NCBI GenBank assembly: GCA_026713745.1
Contig: JAPONU010000476.1
Location: forward strand, 1-6,500
DNA from: a bacterium
GTDB lineage: Bacteria; Actinomycetota; Acidimicrobiia; Acidimicrobiales; CATQHL01
Direction: 5' to 3'
DNA: 6,500 bases
Below are positions 1 to 5,823 of the stretch, piece after piece. Each line of letters starts with the position of its first letter. Within the stretch, counting starts at the first letter, position 1. The translations under genes were made by a program, and so were the position numbers. Under the pieces are notes generated by a model that had not been told where the DNA came from, did not search any database, and was given only the letters and a program-made list of their open reading frames with translations.

Positions 1-1661
1 GCTTGCTGGCGGATCTCGCTGAGGGTGGTGTGGGGGAGGATGGCCTCGGGGTCGACGCGTAGTTCCAGTACTGCCGGCACGCCCGCGGCCAGGGCTTTCT
101 CGAATGCATCAGGGAAGTCCTCGGTGCGCTCGATGATGGCGCCGAAGCCGCCGAATGCCCGGGCGTACGCGGCGAAGTCGGGGTTGATGAGGTCCGCGCC
201 GCTGGGGCGATCGGGGTAGGTGCGCTCCTGGTGCATCCTGATCGTGGCGAACATGCCGTTGTTGATCACCACCACGATGATCGGGGCGTTGTGCTGCATG
301 GCAGTGGCCAACTCCTGGCCGGTCATCAAGAAGTCGCCGTCACCGCAGAACGCCACCACCGGGGCCTCGGGGGCGTGCAGCTTGGCGGCCACTGCGGCGG
401 GCACCGCGTACCCCATTGCCCCACTCTGGGGCCCGATCTGCGTGCCGTACTGCTTGAACCGGTAGTACCGCTGCGGCCACACCGAGAAGTTGCCGGCGCC
501 GTTCGTGAGGATCGACTCGGGGGGCAGGCGCCCGTCCAGGTACGCCACCACCTCGCCGAAGTCCAGCGAGCCCGGGGCGGCCCGGCGCCGGCGGGTTGCC
601 TCGTGGTCGGTGCGGGCCGCCGCCGTCCAGCCTCGCCACGGACTCGGATCCACCGAGACCTCCGCGCACAGCGCTTCGACTGTCTCCACCGCGCCCGCAC
701 AGATGGCGAGATGCGGTTGGTAGACGCTGCCCAACTCGGCGGCGTCGGGGTGGACGTGTACCAGAGTCTGGCGGGGGACCGGGGGCTCCAGCAGCGTGTA
801 CCCGCCGGTGGCGGTGTCCCCGAGGCGGCTCCCGATCGCGACGACCAGGTCTGCTTCGGTGATCCTCCTGGCCAGAGCCGGCGGGGTGCCGACCCCGGCG
901 TAGCCCACGTAGCTGGGCGAGTCGTTGTCGATGTAGTCCTGGCGGCGGAAGCTGACCGCGACCGGCAGGTGGTTGCGCTCGGCCCAGCCGGCGAGGGCAA
1001 CGCCGGCCGCCGGGCTCCAGGTGCCGCCGCCGACGATCACCAGCGGCCGGGAGGCCGACGCCAGGAGGGTCTGCAACTCCGCCAATTCCCCGGGCCCCGG
1101 CCACGGCCGTTGTGGCGGGGGAGCGACGGGGGCATCGGCCACCGACACCTCGGCGGCGAGCACGTCCTCGGGCAGCGAAACCACCACGGGCCCCGGCCGG
1201 CCTTGCCGGGCGACCCTGGCGGCCTCGGCGGCGGTCTCGCTCAGCCGCTCCGGGCGGTCCACCTCCACCGCCCACTTCGCCAGCGGGCCGAAGAACGCCT
1301 CGTAGTCCACCTCCTGGAAGGCGCGGCGCCCCCGGTGGGCGGTGGGCACCTGGCCGATGAACAGCAGCAGCGCCGCCCCGCTCATCGTCGCGTTGTGCAC
1401 CGCCACCGAGGCGTGCGTCGCCCCCGGGCCCCGCGTCACGAAGGCCACGCCGAGGTCGCCACGAAGGCGGGCCTGCGCCTCGGCCATGATCGCCGCCCCG
1501 GACTCGTGGCGGCACACCACCGTGCGGATAGCCGGCTCGTCGTGGAGAGCGTCCAGAACGGCCAGGAAGCTCTCACCGGGAACGGTGAAGATGGTGTTCA
1601 CACCGTGGCGGCGCAACTGGTCGACCAGCACGCGTCCGCCGTGGCGCACCGGCAGGCTCAC
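1..1661 (-). CDS. ThDP-dependent acetolactate synthase/decarboxylase-like enzyme, 3' end cut by window edge
   Basis: The minus-strand frame from GTG at 1661 stays open for 553 codons to the left edge, so the stop lies outside the window. Family enzymes run roughly 550-590 residues, so only a short C-terminus is missing. The order is N-terminal PYR domain (about 1-170), central domain (about 190-335) and C-terminal ThDP-binding domain (about 365-545). The catalytic Glu is E53 in the RHESGAA segment. The ThDP/Mg motif is GDG at 440-442, then 24 residues and NN at 467-468. The family joins or decarboxylates 2-oxo acids in the cytoplasm. Residues 103-118 (GQV...RRAFQEVD) resemble the generic 'thiamine pyrophosphate-binding protein' group more than biosynthetic IlvB, and no small-subunit gene is seen, so a catabolic role is inferred. 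The GTG overlaps the cupin stop as GTGA, suggesting translational coupling. The family is sure; the substrate is unknown. Confidence 0.93.
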   Translation of the reverse strand, partial: MSLPVRHGGRVLVDQLRRHGVNTIFTVPGESFLAVLDALHDEPAIRTVVCRHESGAAIMAEAQARLRGDLGVAFVTRGPGATHASVAVHNATMSGAALLLFIGQVPTAHRGRRAFQEVDYEAFFGPLAKWAVEVDRPERLSETAAEAARVARQGRPGPVVVSLPEDVLAAEVSVADAPVAPPPQRPWPGPGELAELQTLLASASRPLVIVGGGTWSPAAGVALAGWAERNHLPVAVSFRRQDYIDNDSPSYVGYAGVGTPPALARRITEADLVVAIGSRLGDTATGGYTLLEPPVPRQTLVHVHPDAAELGSVYQPHLAICAGAVETVEALCAEVSVDPSPWRGWTAAARTDHEATRRRRAAPGSLDFGEVVAYLDGRLPPESILTNGAGNFSVWPQRYYRFKQYGTQIGPQSGAMGYAVPAAVAAKLHAPEAPVVAFCGDGDFLMTGQELATAMQHNAPIIVVVINNGMFATIRMHQERTYPDRPSGADLINPDFAAYARAFGGFGAIIERTEDFPDAFEKALAAGVPAVLELRVDPEAILPHTTLSEIRQQ

Positions 1662-2329
1662 GCCAGCGGTTCCTCGAGAAACACCCTTGCCCGCTGGCGG
1701 GCGGGCCGGTCGGCGTCGGCAGGGTCGGTGTAGCGGATCGTGCGCCGGCCCGCCCACTTCGCCGGCAGCAGCATCACCCGCACGAAGGCTGTGGCTTGGG
1801 TGGCCGAGGCCTCGGCGTATACGGACTCGGGGCCGCTCTCGAACCAGCAATCCCCGGCCCGGTGCGTGGCCGTGACGCCGGCGGTGGTCACGGTCAACTC
1901 GCCGAACAGCAGCCGGCGGACGCCCGGACCGGGGTGCACGTGCCGGTACGCCACCGCACCGGGAGGGAAGTCCACCCGGTCACAGCGCAGCAGCGGGCGG
2001 CGTGCCTCGTCCAACTCCACCACGACCGCCAGAGCCGCACCGCCCGTCGCCCCCTCGCCGGCGTCTCCAGGATGTTCGCCGGCGCTCGCCGGCGAGCCGC
2101 CGGTCACCGGCGCGAGCGCCCACCGCTGCAGCCCGAGGAAATCCTCATAGTGGTGCAACTCATGAACGGAGTCGTCGGCCGGGCGGCCCACCTCCCATCG
2201 GACTGCCGGTCCGGCAACCGCTGCAGCCCCGAAGTGAGCAGTGTCGGCGGCGAGGTCGTACACGATCCGGTTCCCCGGCTCGGTCGTGACACCCGCCGGG
2301 TGCTCGTGCAGGGCGAACAGGACGTGCAT
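1658..2329 (-). CDS. Cupin-domain protein, 223 aa
   Basis: The cupin core sits in the C-terminal half. Motif 1 is visible as G124, five residues, H130-V-H132, then G143 closing the turn. The usual motif-1 Glu is replaced by G136. The motif-2 region is A158-G-D-C-W-F-E164. Two His and possibly E164 could still hold a metal. The N-terminal 75 residues (MHVLFALHEHPAG onward) are not recognised. Residues 77-98 form a Gly/Ala/Ser/Pro-rich linker encoded by a GC-rich inverted repeat. The frame is open up to 2521, but that extension runs over the 3' end of SDR1 and translates an intergenic palindromic repeat, so I chose the ATG at 2329. No clear Shine-Dalgarno precedes it. The stop overlaps the ThDP-enzyme start (GTGA), so the two are probably coupled. 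Cupins include dioxygenases, isomerases and binding proteins; the role here is unknown. Confidence 0.85.
   Translation of the reverse strand: MHVLFALHEHPAGVTTEPGNRIVYDLAADTAHFGAAAVAGPAVRWEVGRPADDSVHELHHYEDFLGLQRWALAPVTGGSPASAGEHPGDAGEGATGGAALAVVVELDEARRPLLRCDRVDFPPGAVAYRHVHPGPGVRRLLFGELTVTTAGVTATHRAGDCWFESGPESVYAEASATQATAFVRVMLLPAKWAGRRTIRYTDPADADRPARQRARVFLEEPLA
2076..2095. repeat. Perfect 9-bp inverted repeat inside the cupin gene
   Basis: Arms TCGCCGGCG (2076-2084) and CGCCGGCGA (2087-2095) flank a 2-base centre. A further copy of TCGCCGGCG lies at 2055-2063. The array encodes the low-complexity linker (cupin residues about 79-92), which looks like an insertion between two structured parts. 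It may be a small repeat element tolerated in frame, or simple GC-rich expansion. Confidence 0.6.
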
Positions 2330-2390
2330 CGGACCGCGGCTAGGAGGCCGCCGAGTGGTCCACCGGGGGAGCGGCTCGCGTCGGCGGGAA

Positions 2391-2419
2391 GTGGATTCCG
2401 GCCTCCGCCGGAATGACGG
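2391..2419. repeat. Palindromic intergenic repeat (FRRRPES-type, REP-like)
   Basis: An 8-bp perfect stem, ATTCCGGC (2395-2402) with GCCGGAAT (2407-2414), encloses the loop CTCC, and it is flanked by GTGG and GACGG. The form 'GGATTCCGG...CCGGAATGACG' is a widespread bacterial intergenic repeat that often gives a false SFRRRPES peptide when over-called as coding; here it does so in the upstream extension of the cupin frame. It lies in the 122-base gap between SDR1 and the cupin gene. There is no T-run after the stem in either direction, so it is not a typical intrinsic terminator, but the RNA hairpin could protect the upstream mRNA or attenuate read-through. Confidence 0.7.
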
Positions 2420-2451
2420 GGATGCGGTCCACGGTGCTGTTCGGCACTCGG

Positions 2452-3258
2452 CTAGTGGAAGTACTGGCCGCCGTCGATCACGATGGTCTGGCCCGTCACG
2501 AACGACGCCCCGGGGCTGCACAGGAACACCGCGGCGGCCACCAGGTCCTCCGGGAATTGGTCGCGTTTGAGCGTGCGGGCGGCGATCGAGATGGCACTGA
2601 CATGGTCGTAGTCCACGTCGGAAGGGTTCTCCTTCACGCCGTCGGAGATCGTGAACCCGGGCGCCACCGAGTTCACAAGAATGTTGTCGTTGCCGAGCTC
2701 GCGGGCCAGCGCCCGCGTCAGAGCCAGCACCGCCCCCTTGCTGGCCACATAGTGCAGCAGGAGCGGCACGCCCCGGAAGACCGTCCCGGAGGTGATGTTC
2801 ACGATGCGCCCGCCGCCCCCGCGGCGCATGTGCGGCACCACGGCGCGGCAGCCGAGGAAGGTGCCGATCACGTTGATCTCATTCACCTGCCGCCACTCCT
2901 CGACGGGGATCTCGTCGAACCGCCGCATCGGGATGGACGTGAACATGCCGGCGTTGTTGACGAGGATGTCGACCCGCCCGGTGGCCTCGATGGCGGTGTC
3001 CACCATGGCGTCGATGTCCCCCGGGTCCGACACGTCGGCCGTGACCCCGATGCCGCCCGGGTATCTGGTGGCGGCCTCCTGGGCCCCGGCCAGGTCGGCG
3101 ATGACCATGCGAGCCCCGGCGCGGGCCAGGCCGTCGGCGATGGCGCGGCCGATTCCCTGGGAACCGCCGGTCACGATGGCGGTCTGGCCTTCCAGCGAGA
3201 AATCCTCGTTGCTGGGCAGCACCAGCCCGCCCCCTCCGGGGTCGTTCGCGGCGCTCAT
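2452..3258 (-). CDS. Short-chain dehydrogenase/reductase, copy 1 (SDR1), 268 aa
   Basis: This is a classical SDR of typical length. The cofactor motif TGGSQGIG is at 30-37. D55 at the end of the second strand (VIADLAG) favours NAD(H) over NADP(H). NNAG is at 101-104, the catalytic tetrad is N129, S157, Y170 and K174, and the C-terminal strand motif is IDGGQ. Such enzymes oxidise alcohols or reduce ketones in the cytoplasm; FabG-like and sugar dehydrogenase subgroups share these motifs and the substrate cannot be told. The ATG overlaps the NIPSNAP stop as ATGA and has no Shine-Dalgarno of its own, which points to coupled translation. It is a paralogue of SDR2 at 3679-4485: ungapped over 268 residues, about 210 identities by hand count. 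Most divergence is in residues 1-10 and 211-230, the latter near the substrate loop. Confidence 0.95.
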   Translation of the reverse strand: MSAANDPGGGGLVLPSNEDFSLEGQTAIVTGGSQGIGRAIADGLARAGARMVIADLAGAQEAATRYPGGIGVTADVSDPGDIDAMVDTAIEATGRVDILVNNAGMFTSIPMRRFDEIPVEEWRQVNEINVIGTFLGCRAVVPHMRRGGGGRIVNITSGTVFRGVPLLLHYVASKGAVLALTRALARELGNDNILVNSVAPGFTISDGVKENPSDVDYDHVSAISIAARTLKRDQFPEDLVAAAVFLCSPGASFVTGQTIVIDGGQYFH

Positions 3259-3569
3259 TGGATCGGGGAGAAAGCGGTCGGGGTGAGGATCCGGTTCTGC
3301 TGGGTGTGCACCAGCGGGTGCAGCTTCGGCAGGAATGCCTGCCAGCGCTCGTCGGCGGCCAGCGTCGCCCGGCGCTGCTCCCGGTCGGCGAAGTTCTCAT
3401 ATCCCCACATCGCACAGATCGACGAGAGGGCGCCGATCTCGGTGGTGAACCAGCCGACGAGGTTCCCGAGGACCTCCTTCTGGATGACGATCCCCTCGGT
3501 CTCGTAGAGCCGGAGCACCTCTTTCAGCTTGCCGGTGTAGATGTGGTAGTCCCGCTGTTCGACGATCAT
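3255..3569 (-). CDS. NIPSNAP-family protein, intact copy, 104 aa
   Basis: A small protein whose N-terminus (VEQRDYHIYTGKLKEVLRLY) and 'FADREQRRATLAADERWQAF' segment match NIPSNAP-like dimeric alpha/beta-barrel proteins. Full length is about 100 residues, as usual for single-domain bacterial members. The biochemical role of the family is poorly defined; members often sit beside dehydrogenases in catabolic clusters. There is no signal peptide or membrane segment. The ribosome binding site AAGGAG (3574-3579) lies 4 bases before the ATG. The start also overlaps the TGA that ends a nucleoside-hydrolase-like remnant (ATGA), and the stop overlaps the SDR1 start (ATGA). A truncated pseudogene copy lies at 4482-4616. 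Confidence 0.85.
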   Translation of the reverse strand: MIVEQRDYHIYTGKLKEVLRLYETEGIVIQKEVLGNLVGWFTTEIGALSSICAMWGYENFADREQRRATLAADERWQAFLPKLHPLVHTQQNRILTPTAFSPIQ

Positions 3570-3676
3570 CGCTCTCCTTGCTGGTCCACGCCCACTCTAA
3601 GGTTCATCAGCCGCTCGCGTAGGAGCGCGTAGAAGCCGTCGCTGTCCACCTCGCTGACCCAGTGGCAATTCGGGCC
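3566..3676 (-). pseudogene. C-terminal remnant of a nucleoside hydrolase gene
   Basis: The minus frame starting just after the SDR2 stop reads PNCHWVSEVDSDGF (from 3673) and then YALLRERLMNL to 3599. The intact nucleoside hydrolase ends PNCRWISEVDSDGF, then FELIRERLANL. I count 19 of 25 identical residues. About ten unrelated residues follow, and a TGA (3566-3568) overlaps the NIPSNAP start. Nothing of the N-terminal catalytic part (DTDPGQDD) is present, so the fragment cannot be an active hydrolase. It marks the junction of a tandem duplication: the SDR2 end is fused directly to the last tenth of the hydrolase gene. No start codon or ribosome site is evident, so it is probably untranslated. 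Confidence 0.8.
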
Positions 3677-3678
3677 GG

Positions 3679-4485
3679 CTACTGGAAGTACTGACCGCCG
3701 TCTACGACGATGGTCTGCCCGGTCATGAACGCCGAGCCAGGGCTGCAGAGGAACACCGCTGCTGCGGCCAAGTCCTCGGGGAACTGGTCTCGCTTCAGTA
3801 TGCGGTTGGCGATCGACACGTTGCTGAGCGTCTCGAAGTCCACTCCCGCCGGGTTCTCTCGCACGCCATCGGAGATGGTGAAGCTCGGTGCAACCGAGTT
3901 CACGAGCACGCCGTCATCGCCGAGCTCGCGGGCCAGCGCCCGCGTCATCGCCAGCACCGCGCCCTTGCTCGACACGTAGTGCAGCAGGAACGGCACGCCG
4001 CGAAAGATCGTGCCGGAGGTGATGTTCACGATGCGCCCGCCGCCCCCGCGGCGCATGTGGGGCACCACGGCGCGGCAGCCGAGGAAGGTGCCGATCACGT
4101 TGACCTCATTCACGGTTCGCCACTCCTCGAGGGGGATCTCCTCGAAGGGTCGCATCGGGAGCGACGTGTAGATGCCGGCGTTGTTGACGAGAATGTCGAT
4201 TCGCCCGGACGCCTCCAAGGCGGCGTCCACCATGGCGTCGATGTCGTCGGGGTTCGACACGTCCGCGGTCACCCCCACCCCTTCGGGATAGCTGGCGGCG
4301 GCCTCCTGGGCGCCGGCCAGATCGGCGATCACGATCCGGGCTCCGGCCCGGGCGAGGCCGTCGGCGATGGCGCGGCCGATGCCTTTGGCGCCGCCGGTCA
4401 CGATGGCGGTCCGGCCGGCGAGGGAGAAGTCCTCGTTGCTCGGCATCACGAGTTCGGACATGTCGCTGCCCTCCGGGGTGCTCAT
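3679..4485 (-). CDS. Short-chain dehydrogenase/reductase, copy 2 (SDR2), 268 aa
   Basis: A classical SDR with all functional residues kept at the same positions as SDR1: TGGAKGIG at 30-37, D55 (NAD preference), NNAG at 101-104, N129, S157, Y170 and K174. Both paralogues should therefore be active, and differences at 211-230 (NPAGVDFETLSNVSIANRIL) may tune the substrate. The first possible start, ATG at 4485, overlaps the end of the broken NIPSNAP reading frame (ATGA). A second Met at residue 9 (ATG at 4461) has a well-spaced GGAGGG (4469-4474) 7 bases upstream and would give 260 aa; SDR1 has no Met there. I list the longer form to match SDR1, but the shorter start may be the one used, since translation into this junction is now interrupted. 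The frame stays open upstream to 5034 only as antisense noise across the hydrolase gene. Confidence 0.94.
   Translation of the reverse strand: MSTPEGSDMSELVMPSNEDFSLAGRTAIVTGGAKGIGRAIADGLARAGARIVIADLAGAQEAAASYPEGVGVTADVSNPDDIDAMVDAALEASGRIDILVNNAGIYTSLPMRPFEEIPLEEWRTVNEVNVIGTFLGCRAVVPHMRRGGGGRIVNITSGTIFRGVPFLLHYVSSKGAVLAMTRALARELGDDGVLVNSVAPSFTISDGVRENPAGVDFETLSNVSIANRILKRDQFPEDLAAAAVFLCSPGSAFMTGQTIVVDGGQYFQ
4469..4474 (-). promoter_or_regulatory. Ribosome binding site for an internal SDR2 start
   Basis: On the minus strand GGAGGG sits 7 bases before the ATG at 4461 (SDR2 residue 9). It is much stronger than anything before the ATG at 4485. It falls within the codons for Pro-Glu-Gly of the longer form, so it could also be chance. 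Confidence 0.5.
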
Positions 4486-4616
4486 TGGATCGGGGAGAAG
4501 GCTGTCGGGACCAGGATCCGGTTCTGCTGGGTGTGCACGAGCGGGTGCAGCTTCGGTAGGAACGCCTGCTAGCGCTCGTCCGCCGCCAGCGTCGCCCGGC
4601 GCTGCTCGACGATCAT
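4482..4616 (-). pseudogene. NIPSNAP-family pseudogene (60-codon in-frame deletion plus TAG)
   Basis: The frame begins MIVEQR and jumps straight to RATLAADER, skipping the equivalent of residues 7-66 of the intact copy at 3255-3569. The deletion lies between two GluGlnArg repeats (GAACAGCG and GAGCAGCG in the intact copy), as expected for slippage or recombination. Codon 16, Trp in the intact copy, is TAG here. After it the frame continues to the normal end (...TAFSPIQ) with only one more amino-acid change, Thr to Val. The core of the fold is gone, so no functional NIPSNAP can be made. A strong GGAGGAG (4621-4627) still stands 4 bases before the ATG, so a 15-residue peptide could be translated and might act as a short leader ahead of SDR2. 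Confidence 0.9.
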
Positions 4617-4691
4617 CGCTCTCCTCCGGTCGCGGGGCGATCGTAGCCGTGGCGACCAGGCCGTACGAATGCCCGCCCGCCCTTTGACGGG

Positions 4692-5642
4692 CTACAGCGC
4701 TGCCGCGAGATTCGCGAGCCGCTCGCGGATGAGTTCGAAGAAGCCGTCGCTGTCCACCTCGCTGATCCAGCGGCAGTTCGGCTCCTTCTCGAAGCGGTCC
4801 CAGTAGTCCACGACGGTCATGCCCATGGTCAGCTCGGAGTGGGTCTCGACCTCTACGAAGACGTCCTTGCCGCCGTACAGCTCGGGCTGCAGCAGGTAGG
4901 CGATGGTGGCGGGATCGTGCAGGGGGCCGCCGCGGGTGCCGTAGCGGGCGATGTCGTAGCGCCCGTAGAACGACAGCATGGCGGCGGTCTTCTCGCCGAT
5001 GTCGCCCCCGATCGCGCGCATCGACTCGATCCACTCGGGGCTCATCAGCGCCTCGTGGGTCACGTCCAGCGGCATCGTCACGATCGGTATGCCGCTGCGA
5101 TACATGACGTCGGCGGCGTGCGGGTCCACGTACACGTTGAACTCTGCGACCGGTGTGGTGTTGCCGCCGACGAAGAAGCCGCCGCCCATGGTCACGATCT
5201 CGCCGATCTTCGGGATTATCCGCGGCTCGCGGACCATGGCCATGGCCACATTCGTGATGGGGCCAACCGGGCAGAGCGTGATCTCGCCGTCCTCGGCCGA
5301 CATGAGTTCGGTCACGAGCCAGTCAACGGCGTGCATCTCTTGCACACCCATCGTGGGTTCGTCCCAGGCGGGCCCGTCGAGTCCGGTCTCGCCGTGCACG
5401 ATCTCCGCTGTCACCAGATCGCGCACCATCGGGCGCTCGCAGCCGGCGAAGATCTTCATGTCGGGCCGGCCGGCCAGCTCGCAGACCAGTTGGGCGTTGC
5501 GGATAGTGAGCGGCAGGGGCACGTTGCCGGCGATGCAGGTGATGCCGAGCACGTCCAATTCGGGGGAGGCGAGCGCCAGCAGGATGGCGAGGGCGTCGTC
5601 CTGGCCGGGGTCGGTGTCGATGATGATCTTTCGAGGAGCCAT
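4692..5642 (-). CDS. Nucleoside hydrolase (inosine-uridine-preferring family), 316 aa
   Basis: A full-length member of the family that cleaves the N-glycosidic bond of ribonucleosides to ribose and base using a bound calcium ion. The hallmark metal-binding cluster D9-T-D11-P-G-Q-D15-D16 is near the N-terminus. GPITN (127-131), MGGG (152-155), EFN (167-169) with D173 nearby, and L-H242-D243-P complete the active site. It is cytoplasmic, with no signal peptide. Family members also include pyrimidine-specific and as yet undefined hydrolases, so the true substrate is uncertain. The ATG at 5642 directly precedes the conserved first strand (RKIIIDTDPG) and needs no other start. It is the first gene of the minus-strand operon. 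A duplicate of its last 25 or so codons remains at 3599-3673. Confidence 0.95.
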   Translation of the reverse strand: MAPRKIIIDTDPGQDDALAILLALASPELDVLGITCIAGNVPLPLTIRNAQLVCELAGRPDMKIFAGCERPMVRDLVTAEIVHGETGLDGPAWDEPTMGVQEMHAVDWLVTELMSAEDGEITLCPVGPITNVAMAMVREPRIIPKIGEIVTMGGGFFVGGNTTPVAEFNVYVDPHAADVMYRSGIPIVTMPLDVTHEALMSPEWIESMRAIGGDIGEKTAAMLSFYGRYDIARYGTRGGPLHDPATIAYLLQPELYGGKDVFVEVETHSELTMGMTVVDYWDRFEKEPNCRWISEVDSDGFFELIRERLANLAAAL

Positions 5643-5823
5643 GTCCGGAGGCTAGACGGTGGTCGCCGGCGCACAGTTCGTGGCCTCTCCCGGGTGTGCG
5701 ACGAGAGTGAGCGACACGCCCTGACCCGGCTCTCGATAGCATTTTGTGCACGCGGGCGAGGGAACGAACGATCCGTCGGGGTGGCGCCACGGCGCGAGGG
5801 ACGACCCGCGAGACCGGAGAGAC
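5643..5823. promoter_or_regulatory. Divergent intergenic region between the hydrolase operon and the RraA-like gene
   Basis: This 181-base region must hold promoters for both directions. On the minus strand TAGCCT (5649-5654) fits a TAnnnT -10 box 6 bases before the hydrolase ATG, consistent with a leaderless transcript. On the plus strand TAGCAT (5737-5742), in the only AT-rich patch, is a weak -10 candidate. I see no convincing -35 box for either. A perfect 10-bp palindrome, GTGGCGCCAC (5781-5790), could be an operator but is short for such GC content. No regulator gene is in the window. Confidence 0.4.
5649..5654 (-). promoter_or_regulatory. Candidate -10 box for leaderless hydrolase mRNA
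   Basis: TAGCCT on the minus strand ends 6 bases before the ATG at 5642. No Shine-Dalgarno lies between (CCGGAC). A -10 this close to the start codon is the known signature of leaderless genes, common in actinobacteria. It is one short motif, so it remains a suggestion. Confidence 0.35.

Larger units (their letters stand above)
2452..3676 (-). repeat. Tandem duplication, unit A (hydrolase tail, NIPSNAP, SDR1)
   Basis: Gene order and sequence match unit B (3679 to about 4781): the nucleoside hydrolase tail, then NIPSNAP, then SDR, all on the minus strand, with the same ATGA junction between NIPSNAP and SDR. Unit A holds the intact NIPSNAP and only the hydrolase tail. The two units abut at the SDR2 stop codon. 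Confidence 0.85.
3679..4781 (-). repeat. Tandem duplication, unit B (hydrolase tail, broken NIPSNAP, SDR2)
   Basis: The counterpart of unit A. It contains the last 29 codons of the intact nucleoside hydrolase, the NIPSNAP pseudogene and SDR2. It differs from unit A by a 180-base in-frame deletion in NIPSNAP and by an earlier hydrolase stop (4692), which leaves a 75-base spacer before the NIPSNAP start. Confidence 0.85.

Noticed and set aside
231..1733. 500-codon open frame on the plus strand
   Set aside because: It is antisense to the ThDP enzyme, whose opposite frame shows clear catalytic motifs. The plus translation is Arg/Gly/His-rich with no domain, as expected of a GC-rich shadow frame.
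2391..2419. Hairpin as intrinsic terminator
   Set aside because: No T-run follows the stem on either strand, and the stem belongs to a known type of dispersed repeat.
2330..2521. 64-residue N-terminal extension of the cupin
   Set aside because: It overlaps the SDR1 3' end and translates the palindromic repeat (SFRRRPES), a common false peptide. The ATG at 2329 is a better start.
2452..4485. Duplicate SDR block as an assembly artefact
   Set aside because: The copies differ at about 22% of residues with scattered, largely conservative changes, which misassembly would not create.
4486..5034. Long N-terminal extension of SDR2
   Set aside because: It is an open frame across the broken NIPSNAP gene and the hydrolase coding region in another frame. 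It is Arg-rich without motifs, and paralogue SDR1 starts at the position equal to 4485.
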